Of a stretch of 27,960 bases of DNA, positions 7,766-14,309 are shown piece by piece (positions within the stretch are counted from its first letter, which is position 1; each line of letters starts with the position of its first letter). The stretch covers positions 1-27,960 of the forward strand of contig JAZRGK010000040.1 in the NCBI GenBank assembly GCA_045644145.1. Reading direction: 5' to 3'. Below the pieces are notes generated by a model. The model made no database searches, had not been told where the DNA came from, and saw only the letters and a list, made by a program, of their open reading frames with translations. A program made the position numbers and the translations under genes. The DNA comes from Flemingiibacterium sp045644145 (GTDB taxonomy: Bacteria > Bacillota > Clostridia > Oscillospirales > CAG-272).

Positions 7766-8740
7766 ATGAGCAAATTTATTACTGATCCCGCAACAAAATT
7801 TGATTTCCAGCCCCATGAATTTGTTCCTTTCAAGGACAAAAAGGTTTGCGAATACGTTCGCAGCCTCAGCGGCAAGGATCTCGAAAAGAGAGAGCCTTGG
7901 TGGCATCCGGAATTTGAAGTTAAGGTTATGATGAACCCCCATCCCGTTCTCATTTCCACTCTCTTTACCCGTCTTAAGGCGGCTTCCGAAGCAGGCAAGA
8001 GCTTCACTATGATCCTCGGCAACCCCGAGCCTGATACATACATTCCGCTTGCTCAGCTTATCAACTACTTCAAGGTTGACTGCTCCAAGGTTCACCTCGT
8101 AGCAGAGGATGAGTGGGCTGACCAGGATGGCAACATCGCTCCCATCACCTACGAGGCAGGCTTCGCTCACTCCATGATCAAGTATTTCTTCATGCAGATC
8201 GACGAGAAGCTCCGCATGCCTATGGAGAACGTTCACTTCCCCACCAATGCAAACATCAAGGATTACTCTAAGATCATTGACGACATTACCGACGGTACAG
8301 GTGCAGATATCGCATCCACCTCTCCGGGATGGGCAGGCCATATGGCATTCGTTGATCCTATTCCCGAGTTCATTGGTTCCGGTGATATCGAGGAGTGGCT
8401 CAACCAGCCTGCACAGATCGTTAAGCTTCACCCCATGACCATTATGCAGAACTCCCTCAACGGTACCTTCGGTCAGTCTGGTGATATTGCAAACGTTCCC
8501 CCCTGCGCAGCTACCATTGGTCCTCTCGATGTTATGAGAGCTAAGGAAAGAATCGAAGTTCACGCGCTTGCTACCTGCGGCACCTTCTCTTCTTGGCAGA
8601 GAATGACCAGCCGTCTGTGCACACACGGTCCGATCACTCCTTATCTCCCCAGCACCATGCTCCAGACGAAGAAGACTCAGGTCTACATTTCCGAAGAGCT
8701 TGCCGCTCCCTTTGAATGTTGGGAAAAGGTCGGCTACTAA
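7766..8740 (+). CDS. Divergent glucosamine-6-phosphate isomerase (NagB/RpiA fold)
   Basis: A 324-residue sugar-isomerase-fold protein, longer than classical NagB (about 266). EDEW at 114-117 aligns with the MDEY motif of E. coli NagB (Asp72), and AGHMAF at 190-195 aligns with DGHIAF. By this alignment His143 is kept (His192), Asp141 becomes Ala190 and Glu148 becomes Asp197. It therefore belongs to a paralogous group, and deaminating isomerisation of GlcN-6-P should not be assumed. It lies 50 nt after nagA behind a strong TAAGGAG site. Third-position use of C (CTC, ATC, AAC, TTC, ACC, CCC) is marked, as in highly expressed genes. It may process the amino-sugar phosphate released by NagA or a related substrate. 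Confidence 0.75.
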   Translation: MSKFITDPATKFDFQPHEFVPFKDKKVCEYVRSLSGKDLEKREPWWHPEFEVKVMMNPHPVLISTLFTRLKAASEAGKSFTMILGNPEPDTYIPLAQLINYFKVDCSKVHLVAEDEWADQDGNIAPITYEAGFAHSMIKYFFMQIDEKLRMPMENVHFPTNANIKDYSKIIDDITDGTGADIASTSPGWAGHMAFVDPIPEFIGSGDIEEWLNQPAQIVKLHPMTIMQNSLNGTFGQSGDIANVPPCAATIGPLDVMRAKERIEVHALATCGTFSSWQRMTSRLCTHGPITPYLPSTMLQTKKTQVYISEELAAPFECWEKVGY

Positions 8741-8747
8741 TTGAATC

Positions 8748-8766
8748 TTTTACCGATTAGGTAAAA
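8748..8766 (+). other. Short hairpin after the NagB-like gene
   Basis: TTTTACC (8748-8754) and GGTAAAA (8760-8766) pair around a 5-nt loop, directly downstream of the stop codon. It may stabilise the 3' end of the upstream mRNA segment; function is inferred. Confidence 0.4.
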
Positions 8767-8771
8767 ATATA

Positions 8772-8806
8772 CAGCCGGCGGACAGTTTATATTTGTTCGT
8801 CGGCTG
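8772..8806 (+). terminator. Intra-operon hairpin, possible partial terminator
   Basis: A 13-bp stem with two G-U pairs (8772-8784 with 8794-8806, CAGCCG...CGGCTG) and a 9-nt loop, followed by ATTCATTATTTC rather than a clean T run. With the hairpin just before it, it could reduce readthrough from the highly expressed NagB-like gene into the kinase gene. Confidence 0.5.
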
Positions 8807-8839
8807 ATTCATTATTTCTATTAAGGAGAATACCAAGCT

Positions 8840-10243
8840 ATGAATTTAATGGGAATTGATATCGGCACAACCTCGGTAAAAACCGCGGTGTTTGATGAAA
8901 AGCTGAGCGAAAAAATTAAGTTAACTGCCGATTATACCCTGGACTCTCATGGAGATATTGTGGAGTTTGAGGCGGAAAAGTATTGGGATATCGTTCGCGG
9001 CGAGATCGAAAAGGTGAAAAAGGAGCTTTCCGTTGATGCCCTTGCTGTGGATACCCAGTGCGAAACGCTGATACTTACCGACGAGAACGGCGTTCCCGTG
9101 CGCCCTGCTATCGTTTGGCTTGATAACCGTGCCGCCGCCGAAGCAAAGGAAATAGAAAATCATTTCGGCAGAAAAAAGGTGTACGAGGTTACGGGACAGC
9201 CCGAGGTTACCGCCACATGGCCTGCGTGTAAGCTTTTATGGGTGAAACGCCATGAGCCTGATGTGTGGTCTAAGACAAAACGGGTATTTTTGCTTGAGGA
9301 CTACATACTTTACAAGCTCACCGGGAAATTTATAACCGAAAAAACACTTCAGTCGTCGACCATATATTTTGATGTGCGAAACGGCGGTTGGTGGGATGAA
9401 ATGCTCGATTACATCGGCGTGTCTCGCGAACTTTTGCCTGAGCTTCTTGACAGCGGGGTAAAGGTTGGCGAGTATGAGGGAATAAAGGTTGTGACCGGTG
9501 CCATGGATCAGGTGTCCGGTGCAATCGGTGCAGGTGTAGTTAAGAAGGGCATTGTCAGCGAGATGACGGGCACTACCATGGTAATCTTCATGCCCTCAGA
9601 CGGCATGCCGGAATACGATGAAAAGAGTATTGTCCCTTGTCACTATAATTACGACGGCAAATATTGCCTGCTTTCCTGGAGTCCCACAGCCGGAATGTCG
9701 CTGAAGTGGCTGAAAAATGCACTTTTCGCCGAGAAGAACTTCGCCGAGCTTGACGAAATGGCGATGGCGGTGGCGCCCGGAAGCGACGGTCTTACGTTCC
9801 TTCCTTATCTTTGCGGTTCAACAATGCCGAAGTACAATCCCGATGCGAGAGGAAGCTTCACGGGGCTTACCACCGAGCATAACGGTGCGCATTTCGTGCG
9901 CAGTGTCATGGAATCCGTTGCTTGCATGCTTCGCTCGAATTTGGAGTATCTCGGGCTTGACGTAAGCGAGATCCGCGCTATGGGCGGCGGAGCAAACAGC
10001 CCGCTCTGGTGTCAGATGAAGGCGGATATGACGGGCAAACGCCTTGTTACCCTGAAAAATAAAGAAACTGCCTGCCTTGGCGCTGCTATACTTGCCGGTG
10101 TCGGTGTTGGCGTATTTGATTCTGTGTCGAAGGCTGCTGAAATGATTGAGGTTAGCCGTACATATGAGAGTCAGGGCGTAAATTACGACGAATGTTACGA
10201 GAGATATATTGAATACGACGGCATTTTAAATGTTGTGAAATAA
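8840..10243 (+). CDS. FGGY family carbohydrate kinase
   Basis: A 467-residue sugar kinase of the xylulokinase/gluconokinase/glycerol kinase superfamily. It begins with the ATP-phosphate motif MGIDIGTTSVK (residues 4-14), has VDTQCETLILTDENG near 70 and WLDNRAA near 93, the catalytic base in TGAMDQVSGAIGAG (Asp223), and the C-terminal adenosine-binding MGGGANSPLWCQMKADMTG. The family phosphorylates open-chain or furanose sugars and polyols; substrate cannot be read from the motifs. The start lies about 11 nt after TAAGGAG. Its place after nagA and a NagB-like gene suggests a ketose or polyol derived from an amino sugar, but this is inference. Confidence in the family is high and in the substrate low. 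Confidence 0.88.
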   Translation: MNLMGIDIGTTSVKTAVFDEKLSEKIKLTADYTLDSHGDIVEFEAEKYWDIVRGEIEKVKKELSVDALAVDTQCETLILTDENGVPVRPAIVWLDNRAAAEAKEIENHFGRKKVYEVTGQPEVTATWPACKLLWVKRHEPDVWSKTKRVFLLEDYILYKLTGKFITEKTLQSSTIYFDVRNGGWWDEMLDYIGVSRELLPELLDSGVKVGEYEGIKVVTGAMDQVSGAIGAGVVKKGIVSEMTGTTMVIFMPSDGMPEYDEKSIVPCHYNYDGKYCLLSWSPTAGMSLKWLKNALFAEKNFAELDEMAMAVAPGSDGLTFLPYLCGSTMPKYNPDARGSFTGLTTEHNGAHFVRSVMESVACMLRSNLEYLGLDVSEIRAMGGGANSPLWCQMKADMTGKRLVTLKNKETACLGAAILAGVGVGVFDSVSKAAEMIEVSRTYESQGVNYDECYERYIEYDGILNVVK

Positions 10244-10265
10244 TGTTTTAAAGGAGAAACAGCTA

Positions 10266-11627
10266 ATGAATAAGCTTTCTGCGGGATTTGCCCGCGCTGA
10301 TGTTACGCCGATGAACGGTATCGGCATTTCGGGATACTATATTCCGAGAACTTCTGAGGGAGTTCTAGACCCACTTGAAATCTGTGCTCTCGCGCTTGAA
10401 AGCGGTGAGGCACGAGTGCTTCTTATGACCATCGACAACTGCTATATTCCTACATCCAACGCAAATCAGTTCCGCCGCCATGTATCCGAGGTGACCGGAG
10501 TTCCTTATGAGGCAGTATATATTCACTCCACTCATACCCACACCTCGCCGTATTTTGACGGCGATAATGAGGACAGAATGTACGGCGAAAAGGCTCTTAT
10601 TAAAGAGTACACCACCTTCGTTTGCCATAAGTTTGCAGATGCGGCTGTGGCGGCTATTGAAGATCTGAAGCCTGCGAAGATGGGATATGCTGTAGGCTCT
10701 GCACCCAATGTTGCATTCGTTCGCCGCTTCAGAATGAAGGACGGCAAGATCAGAACTAATCCAGGCGTAAACAACCCTGATATTGTACATCCTATCGGCG
10801 ATGTAGACGAGCGTGTAAATGTACTTCGCTTTGACCGAGAGGGAGCTGATTCTATTGCTCTTGTAAACATGGGCAATCATCCCGACGTTGTAGGCGGAAG
10901 CAGAATCTCCGCTGACTGGCCCGGTATGAGCCGCCGCGTTGTGGAGAAGGCTATTGACGGTGTTTCCTGCATCTTCTTTAACGGCGCGCAGGGCGACGTT
11001 AACCATGTAAACGTGCATCCGGCTCCCGGCTTCCTTAATGATACATTCCATGATTTCGACGATGTTTCCCGCGGTTACGGTCATGCGAGATATATCGCAA
11101 GAGTTGTGGCAGGTGCGGTGCTTCAGGTATGGGATAAGACGGCATACACCGATGTTGATTCCATCCGTTTTGCGGAGAAGCTGGTAAATGTTCCGGCAAA
11201 TCTTGCAACTCCCGAGGAGCTTGTTACCGCGCGCAAGTATGTTGAGCTTCATAACGCAGGCAAGGACGAGGAGATCCCGTTCGAGGGTATGGAGCTTACC
11301 ACTGTTGTTGCGGAAGCTATCCGTATGGTGCGCTATGAAGACGGTCCCGAAACCTTCCCGCTTTACTTTAATGCAATATCCATCGGAAACGTGGCGCTGT
11401 TCGGCATCCCCGGCGAGCCTTTCACTGGTGTTGGCAGAGGCGTTAAAGAGGCAGAGGGCTGGGATTTGGTGCTTCCTTGCTGTCTTACCAACGGTTGCGA
11501 GGGTTACTTCCCTATGAAGGATGCGTATGACGAGGGCGGTTACGAGGCACGCAGTTCAAAGTTTAAGTCCGGCATTGCAGAGCTTATCGTTGAGGTTGGC
11601 AAAGAGATGCTTAAGGATCTCAAATAA
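10266..11627 (+). CDS. Neutral/alkaline ceramidase-fold hydrolase, cytoplasmic
   Basis: A 453-residue protein matching the N-terminal catalytic domain of neutral ceramidases. Zinc-ligand positions appear conserved: HTHTSP at 90-95, GNHPD at 203-207, IPGEP with Glu384, and EGYFP or GGYE tyrosines (414, 426). The nucleophilic serine of Pseudomonas ceramidase (Ser274, in a GDVSPN motif) is replaced: the protein reads AQGDVNHVN, with Asn246 at that position. There is no signal peptide, unlike secreted ceramidases. These points argue for another zinc hydrolase activity, perhaps on an acylated or lactonised sugar. It lies 22 nt after the kinase behind AAAGGAG, as the last gene before a strong terminator. 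Confidence 0.8.
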   Translation: MNKLSAGFARADVTPMNGIGISGYYIPRTSEGVLDPLEICALALESGEARVLLMTIDNCYIPTSNANQFRRHVSEVTGVPYEAVYIHSTHTHTSPYFDGDNEDRMYGEKALIKEYTTFVCHKFADAAVAAIEDLKPAKMGYAVGSAPNVAFVRRFRMKDGKIRTNPGVNNPDIVHPIGDVDERVNVLRFDREGADSIALVNMGNHPDVVGGSRISADWPGMSRRVVEKAIDGVSCIFFNGAQGDVNHVNVHPAPGFLNDTFHDFDDVSRGYGHARYIARVVAGAVLQVWDKTAYTDVDSIRFAEKLVNVPANLATPEELVTARKYVELHNAGKDEEIPFEGMELTTVVAEAIRMVRYEDGPETFPLYFNAISIGNVALFGIPGEPFTGVGRGVKEAEGWDLVLPCCLTNGCEGYFPMKDAYDEGGYEARSSKFKSGIAELIVEVGKEMLKDLK

Positions 11628-11638
11628 GTTATAATGTG

Positions 11639-11670
11639 AAAAGAGGTACTTCGCTTGAAGTACCTCTTTT
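11639..11670. terminator. Terminator of the nagA operon, bidirectional
   Basis: A perfect 14-bp stem (AAAAGAGGTACTTC, 11639-11652; loop GCTT; complement 11657-11670) ending in TTTT. It also serves the convergent CBM9-like gene that stops at 11681. Confidence 0.92.
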
Positions 11671-11680
11671 AGGTTCTATA

Positions 11681-12232
11681 TTACATCTTTTCTGCATAAT
11701 CCTTTAAATACCCGAAGTATTCGGGTGCGTGGAATTTAGGGCGCATGGTGGGAATAAGTGCGATGAGATGCTTATCCATTTCCCCACCGTCGGTTTCGAT
11801 TCGATAGGCATTGAAATAAAGCTCACCTTCGCCGGTCATAACGTCATTCTTGTTGAATGTTACAGTTGCGGTATACCCGTCTGCGGTTCGCGTCACTGCG
11901 GTTTTTAAAAATGATTTTTCCACATATTCCGCACTGAGAATGGGCTTGCCGGATTCATCAAGACCGCCGAAGGTCATTTTTGCCAGCATGATCTCGTTGT
12001 TTGGGTTGATTTCTATCTCGTAATAGGTTTTGCGGTTAGGATCAGAGCCGATAAGCACTTCGCAGATATCTCCATCGCAGTGGAGCTTGTTGTATCCGCT
12101 GTAGGGGCAGTAAAACTCGCTGTGGTCAGCGCGGAAAGCGAAAGTTACAATGTTATTTTTTTCAGTGATATCAACAGTAGTATAATAGGGTGCGGCGCTT
12201 CCGTCGCGGCAATTTTTCATTTTGTATATCAT
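11681..12232 (-). CDS. Carbohydrate-binding family 9-like protein
   Basis: A 183-residue beta-sandwich-type protein resembling CBM9-like domains: the central CDGDICEVLIGSDP and YYEIEINPNNEIMLAK blocks (a 'D-x-CE' followed by 'YYE-E-NP' pattern), FNAYRIET, and a C-terminal LIPTMRPKFHAPEYFGYL. No signal peptide or catalytic module is present, so it is an isolated cytoplasmic domain of unknown role; family members often sit near glycan genes. The frame is open upstream to 12274, but ATG 12232 is preceded by GGAGGAA at the right distance, so I chose it. It has its own promoter and is convergent with the amino-sugar operon. Confidence 0.7.
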   Translation of the reverse strand: MIYKMKNCRDGSAAPYYTTVDITEKNNIVTFAFRADHSEFYCPYSGYNKLHCDGDICEVLIGSDPNRKTYYEIEINPNNEIMLAKMTFGGLDESGKPILSAEYVEKSFLKTAVTRTADGYTATVTFNKNDVMTGEGELYFNAYRIETDGGEMDKHLIALIPTMRPKFHAPEYFGYLKDYAEKM

Positions 12233-12264
12233 ATTATTCCTCCGAGCGTTTATCTTCACGGTAT

Positions 12265-12293
12265 ATTCTAACATATCGGAGCTTGAAAGTCAA
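12265..12293 (-). promoter_or_regulatory. Promoter of the CBM9-like gene
   Basis: On the minus strand, TTGACT (12293-12288), 17-nt spacer, TAGAAT (12270-12265), about 30 nt before the GGAGGA-preceded ATG at 12232. This supports the shorter start. Confidence 0.75.
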
Positions 12294-12368
12294 TAGATAC
12301 CCACCAAAGTGATCGGATATACGCAAAAAACACAGAAAAATATTTTTTCTAAAAATTCTGAAAACCTA

Positions 12369-12397
12369 TTGACAAACAAAAAAGAGTGTGATATAAT
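12369..12397 (+). promoter_or_regulatory. Promoter of the five-tRNA operon
   Basis: TTGACA (12369-12374), 17-nt spacer, TATAAT (12392-12397), 37 nt before the first tRNA. Confidence 0.92.
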
Positions 12398-12433
12398 ATA
12401 AAAGTCGCAGGGAACGAGGTTCTCTTAAGACGT

Positions 12434-12509
12434 GGAAGCTTAGCTCAGCTGGGAGAGCATCTGCCTTACAAGCAGAGGGTCACAGGTTCGAGCCCTGTAG
12501 CTTCCACCA
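12434..12509 (+). tRNA. tRNA-Val (TAC)
   Basis: A 76-nt cloverleaf with acceptor GGAAGCT/AGCTTCC, anticodon loop CTTACAA and encoded CCA. First of five tRNAs under one promoter. Confidence 0.97.
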
Positions 12510-12513
12510 TTAT

Positions 12514-12590
12514 GGCCGGGTAGTTCAGCTGGTTAGAACGCTAGCCTGTCACGCTAGAGGTCGTGGGTTCGAACCCCACCTCGGTCGCCA
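12514..12590 (+). tRNA. tRNA-Asp (GTC)
   Basis: A 77-nt cloverleaf, acceptor GGCCGGG with CTCGGTC (two G-T pairs), anticodon loop CTGTCAC, discriminator G and encoded CCA, as expected for tRNA-Asp. Four nt after tRNA-Val. Confidence 0.97.
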
Positions 12591-12593
12591 TAT

Positions 12594-12669
12594 GCCTCTG
12601 TAGCTCAGTTGGTAGAGCAGGGGACTGAAAATCCCCGTGTCGTTGGTTCGATTCCGACCGGAGGCACCA
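12594..12669 (+). tRNA. tRNA-Phe (GAA)
   Basis: A 76-nt cloverleaf, acceptor GCCTCTG/CGGAGGC, anticodon loop CTGAAAA, encoded CCA. Three nt after tRNA-Asp. Confidence 0.97.
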
Positions 12670-12695
12670 AGCTTTGGCAATAGCCGAAGCAATAT

Positions 12696-12771
12696 GCGGA
12701 TTTAGCTCATTTGGTAGAGCGCGACCTTGCCAAGGTCGAGGTGGCGGGTTCGAGCCCCGTAATCCGCTCCA
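12696..12771 (+). tRNA. tRNA-Gly (GCC)
   Basis: A 76-nt cloverleaf, acceptor GCGGATT/AATCCGC, anticodon loop TTGCCAA, encoded CCA. Confidence 0.97.
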
Positions 12772-12783
12772 TTTTTTTATCTG

Positions 12784-12800
12784 CACACCTAAAAGGTGTG
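12784..12800 (+). other. Small hairpin between tRNA-Gly and tRNA-Cys
   Basis: CACACCT, AA, AGGTGTG-type pairing after a run of seven T at 12772-12778. The T run precedes the hairpin, so it is not a terminator; it probably acts as a spacer or processing element in the tRNA precursor. Confidence 0.4.
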
Positions 12801-12805
12801 TATTC

Positions 12806-12880
<75 letters not shown>

Positions 12881-12881
12881 G

Positions 12882-12918
12882 AAAAAAGAGGGCAAGTCAT
12901 CGACTTGCTCTCTTTTTT
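12882..12918 (+). terminator. Terminator of the tRNA operon
   Basis: A 17-bp stem with one G-U pair (12882-12898 with 12902-12918), loop ATC, right arm ending TCTCTTTTTT. It runs straight into the first box of a palindrome array. Confidence 0.93.
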
Positions 12919-13091
12919 CAGTTATATTCGCCTGCGGCGAGTTATATTGCTTCGCAGTTATATTCGGCTTACGCCGAGTGATATTCGCTTCGCGAGTTCC
13001 CGTGGCGAATATGATATCACTGAAGCCGCAAGGCTTCAATATCACTTTTGCGAAGCAAAAATATCACGCTGACGAAGTCAGCATATCACTT
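12919..13091. repeat. Palindrome-box array, family 1
   Basis: Short palindromes are separated by a constant box. Left half: box AGTTATATT/AGTGATATT at 12920, 12940, 12956 and 12977, with hairpins CGCCTGCGGCG, GCTTCGC, CGGCTTACGCCG and CGCTTCGCG between them. Right half: the reverse complement box (GATATCACT/AATATCACT) at 13013, 13038, 13060 and 13083, with hairpins GAAGCCGCAAGGCTTC (13022-13037), a TTTTGC-GAA-GCAAAA hairpin (13046-13060) and GCTGAC-GAA-GTCAGC (13068-13082). The whole is an inverted composite. It fills the gap between the tRNA operon and the next gene and has no coding content that I trust. Confidence 0.85.
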
Positions 13092-13116
13092 AACAAATAA
13101 TTTTCAAAAACTTATC

Positions 13117-13144
13117 TGGACTTTCAACTTCCTTTCGGTATAAT
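13117..13144 (+). promoter_or_regulatory. Promoter of the 13175 gene pair
   Basis: TGGACT (13117-13122), 16-nt spacer, TATAAT (13139-13144). The -10 lies inside a 9-bp inverted repeat described separately. Confidence 0.65.
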
Positions 13145-13165
13145 GGTGTTTACCAAACCGAAAGG
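13131..13165. promoter_or_regulatory. Operator-like inverted repeat around the -10 box and SD
   Basis: CCTTTCGGT (13131-13139) and its perfect complement ACCGAAAGG (13157-13165) flank the -10 and the start point; the right arm carries the AAAGG ribosome site of the next gene. A repressor site is possible. As RNA, only the right arm would normally be transcribed. Confidence 0.45.
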
Positions 13166-13174
13166 ATTTTTTAT

Positions 13175-13450
13175 ATGGAATACGAGATCAAATACTATTA
13201 CCGAGTAAAATATGCACTTGTCTGCGCGCGCCAAAGCTTTCTCAAGGAGCCACCGAAGGACGACTACGAAGAATACGCCCGAAATGTGATCGACCGCGCA
13301 TATTTTCTCGCTCTAAACAAAATCGACGAGTTTGAAGGCACGAACGAAAAACTTTTAGAGTATTATCAAAAGCATATTGAAAAATATTGGAAAGTGCGAT
13401 ATAATAATAGCAGGAAGGCGGTAGAAATATGGAGAGATATAGCATTATAA
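13175..13450 (+). CDS. Hypothetical protein, 91 residues
   Basis: Not recognised. A small, charged, Tyr-rich, mainly helical protein (YYRVKYALVCARQSF near the start, EKLLEYYQKHIEKYWKVRY near residues 58-76) with no signal peptide or membrane segment. ATG 13175 follows AAAGGA by nine nt. It overlaps the next gene by 22 nt in another frame, so the two are probably translated together and may form a functional pair. Neither toxin nor antitoxin motifs were identified. Confidence 0.7.
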   Translation: MEYEIKYYYRVKYALVCARQSFLKEPPKDDYEEYARNVIDRAYFLALNKIDEFEGTNEKLLEYYQKHIEKYWKVRYNNSRKAVEIWRDIAL

Positions 13451-14076
13451 CTTACAGATTGCATAAATCTGTAAAACCCATCGAGATTTTGAACGAAATG
13501 GAAAGTTTAATGCAAAAACATTCCGTACGGTATCAAAGCTGCCTTTTTAAAGCCGATGTTTTGCTCTGTGAGTTTGAATTTGAAGGGAAAATTTATTCTA
13601 ACAAAACTAAAAATGCGATAACCGGTATTTGCAAAGAATACCCTGCAATTGCGCCCTTCTTTCAATGTGTTCAGAATGACAAAGGCGAAGGACACATAGA
13701 CGCGAAATTTTCAATAAGCAACTTTTCCGAGGTGAACTACTCACAAACAGGAATCATTGATTATTCAATTATTAACGAGATAGCTACCAAAATTCCGAGA
13801 ACGTACAGCATAAATGATCTTGAATTGATATTTGATGGAATCGTTTTTTCAAAAGATTCCAATGAATGCGAGCCCATAAAACCGTCACCGAGCAAAATCG
13901 GATTTCCTGTCGGTAATTATATTTTCTACGAACGCTTGGTTTATGGTAGCGAAAAGCATTCCTATATCCACTTTTCTGCTAATGATGCAGGGCTTGATGA
14001 TATGAGAAGATTGTTTTTTGATTTCGCAGAGAAAATTCCCGGGAAATACGATGGTACCCAAATCCAAAGAGCATAG
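13429..14076 (+). CDS. Hypothetical protein, 215 residues
   Basis: Not recognised. A soluble protein with an N-terminal region like RYSIITYRLHKSVKPIEIL, a middle FEFEGKIYSNKTKNAITGIC stretch, and a C-terminal half with NYIFYERLVYGSEKHSYIHF and LFFDFAEKIPGKYDG. No transmembrane segment or catalytic motif was recognised. ATG 13429 follows GGAAGGCGG. It shares a transcript with the 13175 gene through a 22-nt overlap and is followed directly by the first copy of a 33-nt repeat and a terminator. Confidence 0.75.
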   Translation: MERYSIITYRLHKSVKPIEILNEMESLMQKHSVRYQSCLFKADVLLCEFEFEGKIYSNKTKNAITGICKEYPAIAPFFQCVQNDKGEGHIDAKFSISNFSEVNYSQTGIIDYSIINEIATKIPRTYSINDLELIFDGIVFSKDSNECEPIKPSPSKIGFPVGNYIFYERLVYGSEKHSYIHFSANDAGLDDMRRLFFDFAEKIPGKYDGTQIQRA

Positions 14077-14108
14077 GCATCTTTTTTGTCAACTCGCGCC
14101 AAAAAATT
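14076..14108 (+). repeat. 33-nt repeat, copy 1
   Basis: Begins at the last base of the upstream stop codon with GGCATCTTTTTTGTC, then AACTCGCGCCAAAAAATT. A second copy at 14611-14643 differs at one base. TTTTTTG and CAAAAAA within it can pair. Its 3' end forms the left arm of the terminator. Confidence 0.75.
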
Positions 14109-14136
14109 ACGTACACGCAAGTGTGCGGAATTTTTT
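14101..14136 (+). terminator. Terminator of the 13175-14076 gene pair
   Basis: AAAAAATT-A-CGTACAC (14101-14116), loop GCAA, GTGTGCG-G-AATTTTTT (14121-14136). One A/G mismatch and one wobble, ending in six T. Confidence 0.85.
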
Positions 14137-14218
14137 ACTTTTTCACTCTTCACTTTTCACCAATTCGGCGTGTGCGGATTTTTTGGAAAGTAATAAGTAA
14201 TAGTGAATAGTGAAAAGG
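14137..14218. repeat. TTCACT-type heptamer repeats in inverted halves
   Basis: The left half (about 14137-14162) has TTTTTCACTCTTCACTTTTC; the right half (about 14187-14218) carries the reverse complement pattern, AAGTAATAGTGAATAGTGAA. Such degenerate runs occur between genes in many Clostridia in my recollection. No gene is seen here. Confidence 0.5.
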
Positions 14219-14257
14219 TAAGGTAGCGTTTCGCGGTGGCGAAAAGCGTTTTTTATA

Positions 14258-14286
14258 TTGAAAAACACCGAAAACTGTGCTATAAT
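14258..14286 (+). promoter_or_regulatory. Promoter of the zinc-ribbon lipoprotein gene
   Basis: TTGAAA (14258-14263), 17-nt spacer, TATAAT (14281-14286), 23 nt before the GTG start. Confidence 0.8.
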
Positions 14287-14309
14287 GAAATCAGAAAGGC
14301 GGTGATGAT

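Noticed and set aside
7739..8626. 295-codon minus-strand frame opposite the NagB-like gene
   Set aside because: A mirror of a strongly codon-biased gene; no motifs and no ribosome site.
10365..11252. 295-codon minus-strand frame opposite the ceramidase-fold gene
   Set aside because: Shadow frame without motifs, opposite a recognised protein family.
10266..11627. True secreted ceramidase
   Set aside because: No signal peptide, no serine at the nucleophile position, and placement in a cytoplasmic sugar operon.
12772..12800. Terminator between tRNA-Gly and tRNA-Cys
   Set aside because: The T run lies before, not after, the small hairpin, and tRNA-Cys follows directly with no promoter of its own.
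12919..13091. CRISPR array
   Set aside because: The constant boxes are only 9 nt, the intervening pieces are self-complementary hairpins of 7-16 nt, the box orientation flips midway and no cas gene is nearby.
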